A DNA stretch of 64,000 bases from Schistosoma mansoni (Eukaryota > Platyhelminthes > Trematoda > Strigeidida > Schistosomatidae). This document shows positions 10,765 through 23,741 of this stretch, one piece after another (within the stretch, counting starts at the first letter, position 1; every line of letters begins with the position of its first letter). The translations under genes and the position numbers were made by a program. The DNA lies in contig NC_031499.1 of assembly GCF_000237925.1 (NCBI RefSeq), forward strand, positions 4,356,775 to 4,420,774, given 5' to 3'. The notes beneath the pieces are model-generated. The model was not told where the DNA came from, ran no database searches, and saw nothing but the letters and a program-made list of their open reading frames with translations.

Positions 10765-13700
10765 GTAAGTTGCTTTTCAACTTTATACATGTCAGTAAAT
10801 CTGCCTTCAGTTATTTTATTATTTCGTTTAAATGTTAAAAGTCTAGATATTCAAATGTCATAGCGAGTACATAATCTTACAACTGAGTGTTTTTAGAACG
10901 TAGGCCGTAGGATTTTTGCTATTTTATTTCTTAACGAGACTCTGTAATTAGATTTATAAGTCAGGTTTTAGAACAAACTGATAATTTGGATGCTGTGACA
11001 CGCAGCATATGCATTTATTGACGTTTTAGTTGCTTGACACCAGTTTTAATTTACTTTGAAGCTGGAATGTTCGAGTAAGTACGACATGTACTTCATAAAG
11101 GTATGCTTTGTGAGATTCATTGGGCAGATATCGTCCTAAAATATCTCCGAGCAGAATATTTCACAAAATTGGCCCTCGATACTGCATCAGATTGCCTTCA
11201 AGCATTTCACTTTCAAGTTGGTGACCCATTTAGTTTTAATCAGTTACAATGGTTCTTACCAAAACGTGAAACATGTCTATTTCAATCATCTCAACAAGCT
11301 AATCTATCCCTCATGAAAACACACAAAAAATTCGTTGTTACTGGTTATTGGGCTCATTGATATCAGTCGTTGTGGTCTGTGTATGAAGTTTGCTAATCAG
11401 TCAACAGACAATTTGTCCTTAATTTTTAAACATATTTTACTGAGTTGTCGCAAACTAGCTGTTTTAGAACATGTATACAAGTAAAACAAATAAAAGCAAA
11501 ATTGACTTTTGGGGGGCTTTAATACGAATAAAGTAGTGTTTGATCAAGCCATGTGCATTTATTTTATCTCACTCCCGAGTTTTATCGAAATCGAGCATAA
11601 CATTTCAATAGGCAAAATCAATCAACATTTTTCTAAACTAATCTCAGACACTGATGCTTTTGAGTAAAATAATTTATTTAATTCGATATTAGTCGAAACC
11701 TACTTCGTACTTTATGTCAATTAATTTTTAAGTTGATCTGATTTGATTACTGAAATTCTCATCCAACTAATATTCACCATTTTTGCTGTAATTTGCAGAA
11801 AATTAGATTTTCAATATTTATATAAACAACAACTTTCAGAAGTGTATATTTGTTTCTTTATAATCCTTTAAACTACTCGTGTATGTTTTAAAATTTTTCT
11901 GAAAACACCACACTTAATTTTTCAGCCTAAAACACAAAGTGATGACCTTTTTATTTAAGTCGATAGGGGTATATTAAACCTGATACCCTGTGTATTGCAA
12001 AACGGGCTGTAACGCCGTGACCAAATAATGTATGACAGCATAAGTGCGTTCAGTAAACGTTTCAATCACATTAGTCTGATAAAACTTTGTACCAATTAAA
12101 AGTAACCACAATTATAGAAAGAATAAAACTTAAATATGCAGTATAAAGCAAACTTGATACTATAAAAGAGTACTTTTTAAAACCGCAATTGAATAACTCA
12201 TTTCAAGGTTATGATTTAAATAACATCAGCCTAATGTTAAAATAGATCGGGACAACAGTTGAGCTTGAGATTAAGAGAATGTATTCTTCAGATATTCTTC
12301 TTCTTCTACTAGATTAGTACTACCGGTAACGGTGAGGTCATGCACAAGACCTTAGTTAGAGGCTGCTATTTAATTAGTACACTTCTAGACTTTGATTACG
12401 GAACTTCATTTCTTATATCTGGTCACAACTAACTCACATACGAAATACTGTCACAGGAGTCGGCGCAGAGGAGCCTAAAACAAGACATCTGTCTCTAAGA
12501 TTACTGTTTGTCTTAGTGCCCTGAATAGAGAATCAGGGTTCACAGGAAAATCGCGGTCGATGTCTGAACATATTGGACGTTTTGTTTTACAACTGACCTC
12601 AACGGCTTACCTGAATTTATTATTGTTTTACATTAAATATCGGGATTATAAATGAGACATTTTTCATACTGTGTTTTTGTTTGTATTATTTGAACCCCCA
12701 CTCTTGTGTTTGGATTCTGCCTGCAGCTGGATGCTGTCGGTATTCTCTATGAATAAGTGTAGAATGACGTGACCATGTAACTATGATGAGCAACAGTGTA
12801 TAGTAAAGTAATAGTATCAGAACATATGGCACAGGGAGATGAAGCTAAACTTTTTTTGACGCACTGTTTATTGTAAGCTATACATTTTGTGTGCGATTTC
12901 CCGGTAACACTGAAGTAATTATTTCCAAATTTGTGTCTCACATCTTCTTTGTTCCCTCTGTCAAAAATAGTGTGCATATTTAGACTGGTGCACATTTGTG
13001 TAGCATCCTAACTTGTTTACAACTGACTTGGCTACAAGGATGATACAACTTTTATGTCTCATCACCTTTGGTTTTTTGGTTTGACTGGATACACATGTAT
13101 TCGGTGTGCTTTGTCAAATTTTAAGATTGTCAATCTGATTTTTACAACACAGTGCGATTGCTTTCTACATCCTAATAGACAGTCAGTCATAAATAAAAGG
13201 AACTGTAGAACAAATGTACATCGATTCAAGTTCCAACCCCATATCAAACTGTACTGGCTGGACTACTTGTTTCTTTAAGTAATAGCATATTGGGCATGTA
13301 TTCGAGAGAAAGGTCAAACTTAAGGCAGCAAGCCTGTAGTCTGAGTCTAACGAAGTACAATTATACATACAGACTTACGTTGGGTGTAAATGTTTTTGAT
13401 TAGATTACTATTATCTGCAGCTTTCTTACAAAGGAACGAAGAGATTAGAATAGCCAGCCTAAACGATTAAATACCTCACCATGACCCACAAATTTCTATC
13501 TCCACTAGTACGGTTTTGAAACGGCAGAACCAACAAACGAAGAGCTACACACCAAATGACAGTGTGTGATAATCTTTAGGCTATAATCTCTTAGGTACTT
13601 TAGTCACGCTTTCAGATTTGCATGACCATTTCTAATTGTGTTCCTTCTCCGGGTCCCTCAGAAGTATATGCATATACAACAGAATGGTCTAACCAGTTGC

Positions 13701-14519
13701 AGGTGTTAGATAGGTAATTACAAAAAGCCTTTTTATAAATCTAGTCGTCGTTCTTATTTGAATTAATTTCTGTCTTGATCTAAAGCCTATCAATTTTATT
13801 TCATCCAATGAGTTATCAAATTTAGTTTTGTAAGCAGCTATTGAATTTAGATACACGGAATGACACAATAACAAATATGTTTGCACATAATCAGATGTCT
13901 TTAGGGAATATGTACCAGGTTACAAACACACACAAACAAATTGGAAACTAATTACCACTAAGATATCAATTAATATAAACATGAAAACTTCGTAGAATGT
14001 CATTCGCGTCCTCGAACGCTTCAAGGTCTCTTTTCCATCTGTACAACTGAACTTGATTAAGCAGAGAACACTGGTTTCCAAAAAATTCCACAAAAACTTA
14101 ATAATCACCAACCAGTATCAAACCAAAATTAGGAATTACCTATTGTTTACTACCAACTATTTAAAATGATCCACCCAGTAAAACTATAGACATTTTATAA
14201 AATTATTTATCAATTCTGTTTTACAGGCATAGAAACAATAAATTTCAGCCAGATTTATTGTGTCTACTTATAGTCTTTGTACGCATAAATTATATTTTAA
14301 TGCATAAACAACATGTCTGTTGTAACTCTAGATTTTTAAATCTTGTTAGTATTCTATACATCCTGCATTAATACATTCATACTATAATTCCTGTTCATCC
14401 AGAAGAATAACACTTTCATTATTTCTAAGACGAATTTGGGATAAAAACAAATAGTTTTTGATCAGCATTCTTTCAGATTCTGCTGTTCACACGACGAACT
14501 GATTCTGAGTACATAGTCA

Positions 14520-14610
14520 CTAGGAACCAGAAAACTCCATATGTCTGTCTCATCCTAGTATGGGACCCAATAATGAGTATCCAAGACCCCACTGGCCATC
14601 ATACACAGAA
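14520..14610 (-). repeat. Degenerate hammerhead-SINE fragment
   Basis: On the minus strand the order GGATACTCATTATTGGGTC, CCATACTAGGATGAGACAG and CATATGGAG follows the ribozyme part of the SINEs at 31840 and 32431. Core ribozyme bases have been lost, so it is an old relic. Confidence 0.4.
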
Positions 14611-15227
14611 TTTACAAGTCTTTCTGCGAGCACTTAACATTTGGATTATTGAGTCTACATTCAACAGTATACATGCATGGCTTCAATTATTTCTCAATCG
14701 TTTGAGATTCTACTGAATATTTTCTTTAATGATTGTATTGAGTGACTATGTGACTGGTTTTGGAGATAAAATAATTTAATTAGAGTATCAGTTTAATGTT
14801 AACAATAATACGTAAGTAAATAATAGACATTGTTGGTTTGAATTTAAGTTACACAAATCGCTAAGTTGTACTTACTGTTTAACTAATTTTATTTACATCT
14901 AAAATGTACCCTTTCTTTACTATCTTTTTCTTTTTAATTAAGTCATTGATTAATTCAAATGATTTATAAAATTGAAACCGACTGTTTGAAGTTCTTAAAC
15001 TAGGGAAAACATAATATTACATCGAACTGCTTGCCTTTATCACTCATATATAGTTTAAATAATAGTTCTAATTAATAAAAAAATAAAATTCATATGTACT
15101 CTGAACGATTATCAAGTAGTACTATTGGCGATATGGTCATTGACTTTAACAAGTCGATATATCATGTACTCTATTTTGATTTTAGTTCGTAGTTAGAGAA
15201 AGTTGAGAGAATCTATAGAAGCCTAGA

Positions 15228-15430
15228 TTTTGTGCTAGTTGGCACTTCCTAATAGACTTTTTCGGCATTCTTGTAAGACCTGACGCTCCATGTAAAATTC
15301 AAACTCGTATCACTCAATTTCACAGTGAGTAATATGTTCACTGAGTTTCTCCGATTGTAGCTTGCAGACTTAAGGTCTGATTGTTTTATCATCGTCAATA
15401 ACATTGATGGTTACACTTATAACTTCTCAT
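15228..15430. repeat. Interspersed repeat of unknown family (copy 1)
   Basis: It resembles 33610-33830: both share TTTTGTGCTAGTT.GCA near the left end, then TCACT.A.T.TCACA.TGAG about 90 bp further on. The identity is moderate and the family is not recognised. Confidence 0.35.
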
Positions 15431-16225
15431 ACCGTTGTATCCACTAGTTTCATTATTTCATAAGTATATTTTCTTTAGAACTTCTAAAAGTAACACTATT
15501 AGGATAATCAGTAAGCAGCTTCTCATTCAAATACGTTGTAAACATGGGTCATTTGATCAAAACAGTCTGAACATTAAAAAAAAAACTGATAAACACAATC
15601 AGTTTCGGTCTTATCAGCATTACTTAGCGTTTACTATCCATTTTAAAAAAGTACAACTATGCATACAAGACTTATGCCACCATTTTCTTTAGACATATAA
15701 TCTTAATCTTTACTTGTTCGAACCCCTTACAATCTCTTTTGTCTCGTTCTCTATTGCCATTTCAGCACTAACCAATATATTTTTTTATTTAAATGCTCTT
15801 TCTAATTACAGTCAATCATATAAAAAGTAAATCAACATTGAATTGATGTTATAATTCAGGTGATAAATTCAAATATATTAATACTTGCATGTCGGGTTTA
15901 TCATTTGTACATGTTTGTCGGTATTTAAACGTCAACACAGAAACCAATGTACATTTTGACATATCTCTTTAAACTCAAAGTACACAAATTATGGAGTGAT
16001 TGTTTTGACTGAAATGATCTCTTAGCGATATATGTATATGTTAAACAATTTATTAGTTTGTATAGTATTTCTTCTAATATTGTTTTATAAATCATCTTAA
16101 AACATATACACTGTGTAGGACTGAATATATCTGTTCATTGGTCCAAATTGTCACACCAATACAGTAGCACGTTAAAATGAAATTATCAGGACAAATGAAT
16201 ACTGAAGTAAGAATAATAATAGTGT

Positions 16226-16255
16226 TAGTAGTAGTAGTAGTAGTAGTAGTAGTAG
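16226..16255 (+). repeat. (TAG)n trinucleotide microsatellite at a gap edge
   Basis: About ten uninterrupted TAG units run straight into the block of N, so the true array is probably longer than shown. Confidence 0.95.
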
Positions 16256-16455
16256 NNNNNNNNNNNNNNNNNNNNNNNNNNNNNNNNNNNNNNNNNNNNN
16301 NNNNNNNNNNNNNNNNNNNNNNNNNNNNNNNNNNNNNNNNNNNNNNNNNNNNNNNNNNNNNNNNNNNNNNNNNNNNNNNNNNNNNNNNNNNNNNNNNNNN
16401 NNNNNNNNNNNNNNNNNNNNNNNNNNNNNNNNNNNNNNNNNNNNNNNNNNNNNNN
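16256..16455. other. Assembly gap (200 N)
   Basis: Exactly 200 undetermined bases follow a trinucleotide repeat. The round size suggests a placeholder rather than a measured length. Confidence 0.98.
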
Positions 16456-17139
16456 GTCGGTAGTCTATGTCCACAATGGGGGAAGTAAAACTTAACATGA
16501 CCGTTCGCTAAGACCCCTGAAGTCGGAGGTTTTGATAAACGTACCTTGAACAAAAAATATGTGAAATGCAAATGAATATCAAGAAGCTAGCTTTAAGAAG
16601 TCAACTTTCTTGTACTAACAATTCACAATGATATTGAATGTTAATCAGGTAACTCTTACGATTAGTAAAACAAATCGAGTGTATATAATGTAACTCATTT
16701 GAACTTGTACTTATCCGTTGGTCATGGCTCCTAAACTGGGTTATTGGAAAATCAAAGGCGTGTTGTTTTCTTTTCAGCTACATACAAGTTAATATTGTTT
16801 GATCATTTCCAAATTATCAACTTCTATCGCATGACATAGAAGTTATTCATTATCATTTGAATTTAACATTATGTCGTTGATTAGAAATGAATAAACATAT
16901 TAGCTTATATGTAGCTGAAAGGAAAATGTAATAAAATGAATTTATCATGTCTTACAAATGGTGTATTCCTATTTTTGTTTAGAATGGACTAAATGATTCG
17001 AGAAGGAATAAGGAATTCAAAAAAAGTATTCGATAATTTTAAAACTCCGGATCTAAGAAAAGACAAAGAATGAATGTGTCTGTGTTATCACCATTAATTC
17101 TGGGGTATATCATTTAATGTCTCCAAACATTGGTTAAGG

Positions 17140-17345
17140 AAATCACCCAAACCCTAACCAGGTAGTCTACAACCACCGATTCATTCCGGTTGAACAGTTA
17201 GTGATTTCATGAACTGATGTCATATTTCGGTATAACCGTCCCTAGTTTTCTTCTGTCTTACTTCTAAAGTAGCAAACACCCTCTTTCGAGATAGGCAGTG
17301 CTTAGGCATACGTAAAATGTATCCCGGATAAGAATTATCTTGCTA
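17140..17345 (-). pseudogene. Degenerate RTE-type LINE 3' fragment
   Basis: The segment aligns by eye with 42262-42480 of the LINE at 41980-45891: AACCAGGTAGTCT, TTAGTGA.TTCA, TGATG.CAT.TT, CC.CCCCTA/CGTCCCTAG and AGGCAT.CGTAA occur in the same order and spacing. It corresponds to the end of the reverse-transcriptase reading frame. Many substitutions show that it is old. Confidence 0.6.
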
Positions 17346-18544
17346 AATAGCACCATATAAATATCACTTAAACACGATTAAACAGTTAATCGAATTTCTC
17401 GTGATTAGTCAACGTGTTGCTGAAAGTAGTTTTTCATTACGAACCAATGTCGCGTTGGAAAATCATTACAAAAAGTGAAGTACTAGTCATCTATATGGTC
17501 CTTACTCTTGACTTCTTAACGTAAATGATCGTACAACTGTTAAAGGAATCGAACTTATCATCGTCAGATCACTCAATGTGATATAAACTACACAATTACT
17601 TAAGTCGGAATGTATTGGTTCATACTTACCAGTCAATCCACAAAATTGTTCGGTTTTTATCTAATCTCACTTATAAGTTACTGTCACGCTTCCGAATAGG
17701 TCGGCTTCAAAAGTCACAGATTTATTTTAGAACATTAAGGAATTCTAAAAAGAAGGGTAATTATCAGTAACCACATGAAATTAACTTAATTAGGTCGTTT
17801 ATAGTGCTATCGGCTAACTCCATAATTTACGGGACTACGTAAGCTATTTTTATCATTATATGAAAGATCTATTTGTTGACAATCAAGAAAAAGAAACATA
17901 TTTTTATTGCCTTTTTTTACTGTCAGACATTATTCATCCAATAATTTTTTTTATCTATGGCTTCACATCCATTTAAGTATACAAGGAACATTTATAATAT
18001 TGGAATCAGTTTCTTGAATACATTTCATGCCCATTTTCTAACACAAAGCTGTAGTGTTTTGCTAATTTTTTTATAATCAAATGAATTATAGGCAAGTTTT
18101 GCACTACCATATACACTAGGGACTGATTTAGTGAACAAAGGTTTATAGAGTATTCATTGTTCATATACCAGAAAGAAACTAATTGGCTATCAAACTGTTT
18201 GTTAATCCATGTACTTACCTTTTTAACGTAATATCTAAGCTGGGAAAGTCATTCGTGCTTAGTGATTTGATAAGAAATGAAGCGAATTTTGTGGAAAAAG
18301 AAAGTTACATTGCCCTATTTAAATTGATTTTCATCGTTTCAGACACATGTCTTGTATATAAGTTGTTGATTATCGCTTGGTATTTCTGTCAGCAAACAGG
18401 AAACTAATAAAGTTATATCCTGAATAAAATAATTTCGATTTATGACAAAACTCAAGGAAAAAATGAGAGTTTTAAGATCAGTAGTTATTACTTTTGTAAT
18501 CTTAATCAAGAACCAATCTTAACTAAATCATCACTGAAAATCAG

Positions 18545-18690
18545 AAAACACTGAAAATCTGTTAAGTGTTAGTATGGGGTTCCTCAGTAGTGCATATTCA
18601 TGACCTCACAGATGATCACGCACAGAACCTTTTACCTAACATCAAACGATGTCAAATCTAATTTTAGTCAGTTCACAATATTCTGAGACG
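18545..18690 (-). repeat. Degenerate tRNA-like hammerhead SINE
   Basis: Minus-strand remains of the SINE tRNA-like body and the ribozyme start (complement of GGGTTCCTCAGTAGTGCATATTC) are recognisable. The catalytic GAAA region is not preserved. Confidence 0.4.
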
Positions 18691-18864
18691 ATTCTTTAGG
18701 TAATTTAAATAAACTATTTGGTTTGTGGAACTAGTTAAGTAGACACTCAATACAATCTTTTAAGGACAATATTCAAGAGAAATTGAACCAATTAGGGGAT
18801 GAATGAAGCTAGGCAGGCGAATCGCTAGATACTGATGTAATGATCTAAATTTTAAGCATTCGGG

Positions 18865-19035
18865 CGCAATAATGGAGGTCCTGAGGTCGTGAACACGCAC
18901 TCTTTCGAACCCTCATACTAGGATGAGACAGCTACTCAATGCTTCCTGGTTTTCAATGGTGGTCTGGCTAAAATCAGTTCGTAAAACAAGCTACGAAAAT
19001 TCCACAATCTCCACAAACCCTCTAAATTATTATTG
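18865..19035 (+). repeat. Degenerate hammerhead SINE, 3' half
   Basis: The plus strand carries CATACTAGGATGAGACAG, CAATGCTTCCTGGTTTTC and AATGGTGGTCTGGCT, followed by AATCTCCACAAACCC, in the order seen after the ribozyme core of the intact copies. The core itself has decayed. Confidence 0.5.
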
Positions 19036-19744
19036 TTTTTAGTTTCACACAACTTATTACCATGACACTTATGAAAACTAACTGTATGTGATTTCTGTTT
19101 GTTGATAATGAGATTAAACTGTAAGTAATAGTACTTTAATGCATAAAAGACCTATTGTAGTTAGATAAAATTGTTTATTCTACATTATTTTTACTTTAGA
19201 TTTTTGTGTAGTGAGTCAATCAAACATAAATATTGTCGGACCTGTCATAATAATCTGTATTTCAGTCAGAATTTTAGACTACTTTACATCGACATCTCAT
19301 GAACAAAAGAAATTTTTTAAGATGAAAAGTAAATGAATGATAGTGATTATACTAGGCACTAGGTAAATAATTCATTAACTTTGTCTAATGAATAGTATAG
19401 CACCTTTGATTAATAAAATAATGTTATCTATTTAGATTCATTTTTTTCTAACCACTGATTGTTCTATTTTAAATGTGGCTGTCTAAATGTGACTTACTAT
19501 TTAGTTGACATTTTTACATGGTTTGACATTTCATAAACTTCTCAAGTAATTAAAGTTCTCTTCCGTGTACAATATCTACATTTCATATTCCAAAAAATTA
19601 ATCGTTGGTGACATGACCTAGAATCGGTGGTAATAGTTTAGGTACATCCAGTTTTTGTATTTTTTTTAGATCCTGAGTTTAGAAGTTATTCTATATATTT
19701 TTTATTCCATGAATATATTCCTTATTCTCAAATCATATACTGTA

Positions 19745-19880
19745 TGCTTAATTTTTTCTTATTTTCACTGACATTGTTACTACTTCTAATAATCTGGTAT
19801 TCGTTTATTTTGATAATTTCATCTCGCTATGCTGATGTGGTGGTGTGGCAACAGAACCGATGCACGTATATGTCAGTTTC
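19745..19880 (+). repeat. Interspersed repeat end shared with 31115 and 36700 copies
   Basis: The words TTTCATCTCG, ATGCTGATGTGGT and GTGGCAA match the end of the repeat at about 36950-36995. The family is not recognised. Confidence 0.35.
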
Positions 19881-19989
19881 TCGATTGTACATAACTAACT
19901 AACTGATGGTCGGTGTACTCGCCACTATCCATCAAAACTAATTAAACTCAACAATTTGTAACTTATCAGTATGTAGAGATTGTTAAGTT

Positions 19990-20290
19990 TTTGGTTGAGA
20001 TCATGAATTGATTGATGTTGAACCACCACTGGAAACATGGAAGCACTGAACCGCCATTTCGTTCTAGTGTGAGCTCCACAGCAGTGCACATCCGCGATCC
20101 TGTACGTGAGATTCGAACCCAGGACCTTTGGTTTCGTGAGCAAACGCTTAACCTCTAGACAACTAGCCAGCATCCAGCGCTGTTAATGTCTAACTTCGAC
20201 CGTTCTACGAAACTGCGCAACCACCTTCCATTAACTGAGGTAGATACTTGTCTCTACCTGACACGGATTAATTCCACTGGTCAATGATCA
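19990..20290 (-). repeat. Hammerhead SINE, diverged minus-strand copy
   Basis: Read on the minus strand, this shows the standard order: GTTAGACATTAACA, a tRNA-like body with GGTTAAGCG and box B GGTTCGAATCTC, then GTGCACTGCTG, a decayed ribozyme core and GAACGAAAT, then CAGTGCTTCCATG. The core reads CTGTGGA instead of CTGAGGA, so the essential A after CTG is lost and the ribozyme should be inactive. Confidence 0.7.
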
Positions 20291-21586
20291 TAGAAACAAA
20301 GATGAGACATTTTAAAGTTTCCAAAACTATAGAACCAATAAAGACAAAACATTAGACACGCATAGTCTTTGATGACGTCAAATAACAATAAAGTTATGTG
20401 ACAAACTGATCAGATTTATGAATGCTTTACGAATGATTTTGAAAGTGGCAGTCAAATAACGACATGACTAATCTCAAGAGGTAACTCTTCAAGTTCTAAT
20501 GAGAAACCATTATTAGGTGAATCATATAAGATGTGTGACATTATAGAAGATAGTTTCACAATACTGTTCATTGAGTGAAGTTAGACATATAAACCAATGG
20601 ACAATGATCCATTAGTCAAAACTTTGAGTGCTTACTGCGTGACGTCAAAGTCTTGAGTTGGAAATCTAGTGAGGTCCTGGATATGAATTATTGAGTTGTC
20701 TGGTGCGTTCTGGTTTTAATTGGTCGCCAGTTTGTGAAGTAAGCCTGTTAGCAGAAATAAATAGAAAAAGTCCAAGTTACATAACTCAATGGAACATATT
20801 TATTAATGGCCCTAAACCAAGATCAAAAATAACTATTCAGTTCTTGTAAATTTTCGTAACAAGCGGTATTTCTACCTGTCAGTGGTACATCGAATACTGT
20901 AATATGCAACCTAGTCAACTTACTGGGTTGCAGTAGAAGATATTTTACTGTTCTCGTGCATCCAGAAGTTAAACGGTGTGCTGAGAGGAGAGGGGAAGGC
21001 AGCGTTTGTATTGAAATCAAGAAAAGAGAAGTATGGGAGAAGAAAATTGGGGCTACGACCTATTTAGCACATAGGATCCATTTACATTTAATAATGGAAG
21101 AAAGTGATAACAAGTAGTAATCGAAATTAGAATTTGATAGGAATATATTTCGCGTGCTACAATGTCATCAAAGTAATTTTTTGAATTATAAATACTGTTA
21201 ATGTTTTTTTATAAACATAAACTCCAGAATACGGAATGTAAATGTTCAAGTTTTTCTTTGTTTTTTTGTTAGCAATTACTAAAGTCGTTTAGTTTTTGTA
21301 TTGGCAGATCTACGTCGTGAATATATTTCAACGATAATGTCTTTTGATAACAAGATTTTATTGAAATTTACAGTTCAATTTCTTTAAATTATAATTGCCG
21401 AAAATTATTTTGAAATTGTTCATGTAAAAATAGACAATAGCTGTCAGTTAAGTCTAGGATGCACATCTCATCCTGTTTCAGACTCATCAGCTAAATGTGC
21501 ATACATCTCATTGTTGATGTTGACTTAAAGTGCAGACTCCATTGCTAGTCACTATTCATCAGTACATAGATACTTAAGACTATATG

Positions 21587-22075
21587 CTACTTACTTACTT
21601 ACGCCTGTTACTCCCAATGGAGCAAAGGCCATCAACCGGCATTCTCCAACCCACTCTGTCCTGGGCCTTCCTTTCTAGTTCTAACCAATTTTTGTTCATT
21701 CTTCTAATGTCTGTCTCCATTTCTCAGCGTAACGAGTTTTTTGATCTTCCTCTTCTCCTTTGACCTTCAGGATTCCATGTGAGGGTTTGCCTTTTGACTC
21801 AGTTGGCTGCTTTCCTCAATATGTGTCCTATCCACTTCCAGAGCTTCTTCCTGATTTCTTCCTCCACTGAAATCTGGTTTGTTCTCTCCTATAGTAGGTT
21901 GTTGATGACCAACGGATCCGAAGTATCTTGCGTAGACAACTATTAATAAACACTTGTATCTTATGGATGATGGCTTTCATAGTTCTCCACATCTTCGCCT
22001 CATACAGTAGAACTGTCTTGACATTTGTATTAAAAATTCTGATCTTGGTATTGGTTGACAATTGTTTTAAGTTCT
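21587..22075 (-). pseudogene. RTE-clade LINE 3' end, SR3/Perere-3-like
   Basis: The minus strand reads as the C-terminal part of an endonuclease-reverse transcriptase: NTNVKTVLLYEAKMWRTM, then IHKIQVFINSCLRKIL.I.W, then a stretch ending with the QR-type finger region. This is the familiar tail of RTE elements in schistosomes. The 3' terminus at 21587-21603 carries a short (GTAA)n tandem, as RTE elements often do. The fragment lacks endonuclease and catalytic reverse-transcriptase motifs, contains in-frame stops and at least one frame change, and is a 5'-truncated dead copy. Confidence 0.75.
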
Positions 22076-22583
22076 AGATGTTCTTCAGTTGTAAATAAGA
22101 CTATATCCTAATATTGAGTTAATTCTATGAAGATATACGTATACTAACAAGAACTGACTAAAATCCTTATTAGTATCAATAACGAATAGATTCAAACACT
22201 AACATATAAATAATATATATATATTGAAAGTACTACATTATAATACAAATAAAAGTCATCTAATCATTTCACTAATTTAGCTAAAGTTTACTATATAGAA
22301 ATCAACTGTTACCTAATTTATTGATTAAATGTATATTTGATTGATAAAAGTGAAATATTTTATATAGTTGAGATCATGAGTCTCCATGATACCCCCCTTC
22401 TGATAAAAGTGAAATAATTCAATCATTAGATTATTATTATATTTTTCTACTGTCTTTTTCCTCTCTCTTTTTATTTTCTTTTTTCTAATATTAAAGAGTT
22501 TTTTTTTCATTTTTTTAGTGTAGGCTAATTTATTTATTACAAACTATTCCATTTTAATACTAAGCCATTATGTTCATTTTTCT

Positions 22584-22688
22584 TTGTTGTTGTGGTTGTT
22601 GTTGTTGTTGTGGCTGTTGTTGTTGTGGTGGTTGTTGTTGTGGCTGCTGTTGTTGTTGTTGATGTTGTTGTGGTGGTGGTTGTTGTTG
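22584..22688 (+). repeat. (TTG)n-rich low-complexity tract
   Basis: About 105 bp of imperfect TTG/TGG units. No gene is supported in it. Confidence 0.9.
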
Positions 22689-23070
22689 CATAAACATACA
22701 TACATATTAAAATAAAATTAAAAAATGATAAAAGTATTTATGAAGAAAATTAGTTCTGTTCAAGTTTATGTTTATCAAATTCTTGACTGGTAATATTTAT
22801 CATTGAATGAAATAGAAAATCTTCATTATGTAAAAACTTGATAACACATTCATTTTTTCAATCGAATATATAATTATTAGACTATGGGGGGTATTCTTTT
22901 TGTAGAGATTGTAGTCATTTAATCATCGAATTTATGAGTCGATTAAAGTTAGACCATTATGGAAAACTTGGAAATACTATTGAAGTTTAGGGTAAATATC
23001 AGTAAGCTAGTATACATGTAGTTTAAAACGAAGTCAGGTGAATGCTTCATTATATATTTTTGGGTCATGA

Positions 23071-23672
23071 TAATGATGTTTCCGTAGGTTCACCTATGGA
23101 AACCTTGTTATAACTTTTACTTCCTCTAAATAGTCAAATTAAGTCATCTTCTTAGCATCAGTCGAGCATCAAAGTCAATAAATCAACACCAATCCAAAGA
23201 CTTTACTAAACCATTCAGTTGGTAGTAGCGACGGGAGGTATGTACTAAGGGTAGTTTTGTAACCAGCGCAAACTTATGACTTGCACTTATCAGGAATTCC
23301 TTGTTCACGGGGGATAATCGCAATCCCCGATTCTATTCACGACGGTGATGAAACAGATTGCCTAACACTCTTGGGTCAGGTTTCTAGATTCGCTGGCACC
23401 GTCATTGTAGCGTATGTGTGACCCTGAACATCTAAGGACATCACAGACCTGTTATTGCTCAATTTCATGCAACTTAAACGTGCCACTTGTCCCTTTAAGA
23501 ATTCAAAACTGTCACCACACCTACAGGATCACGACCTTACTACTCCATGAAGAAGCAATAGAATCCACGCCCTAAACGAGCACAAAAGACCAGTCTACTA
23601 TTTAGCAGGTAAAAGTCTCATTCGTTATCGGAATCAATCAGACAAATCGCTCCACCAACTAAGAATGGCCGT
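23071..23672 (-). pseudogene. 18S rRNA pseudogene, 3' third
   Basis: On the minus strand the order of universally conserved small-subunit rRNA words is retained: CTTAGTTGGTGGAGCGATTT, GATTCCGATAACGAA, CTGCTAAATAGT, AGGGACAAGTGGC, GATGTCCTTAGATGTTC, the ACACATACGCTACAATG region, GCAAGTCATAAG.TTGCGCTG, CCTCCCGTCGCTACTACC, AGGAAGTAAAAG, AACAAGGTTTCC and the 3' end near GGTGAACCT. Substitutions at invariant places (for example GTCGTAAC has become GTTATAAC), and indels, show that it is not a working gene. No 5.8S or spacer sequence follows. It is an isolated fragment within an intron, abutting SINE sequence at its 5' side. Confidence 0.85.
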
Positions 23673-23741
23673 CCAGTGCTTTCAGGTTTTCCATGGTGGT
23701 CTAGCCTTAATCGACTCATGAATTCAACTACTGAATATGAT
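23667..23741 (+). repeat. Hammerhead-SINE tail joined to the 18S pseudogene
   Basis: From GGCCGTCCAGTGC the plus strand follows the 3' part of the hammerhead SINEs (TTTCAGGTTTTCCATGGTGG, TCTAGCCTTAATCGACTCAT, TTCAACTACT). Everything 5' of the ribozyme cleavage position is absent and replaced by antisense 18S sequence. Confidence 0.7.

Noticed and set aside
16092-16571. Long open frames on both strands across the N block
   Set aside because: They exist only because unknown bases cannot create stops; the flanks are a trinucleotide repeat and unremarkable DNA.
17145-17160. Telomere-like words (CCCTAAC, also TTAGGG near 27164 and 27220)
   Set aside because: Single isolated units, not tandem; the first lies within the LINE fragment at 17140-17345.
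22584-22688. Poly-glutamine/leucine coding possibility in the TTG-rich tract
   Set aside because: No open exon structure or flanking coding sequence; it is a simple repeat.
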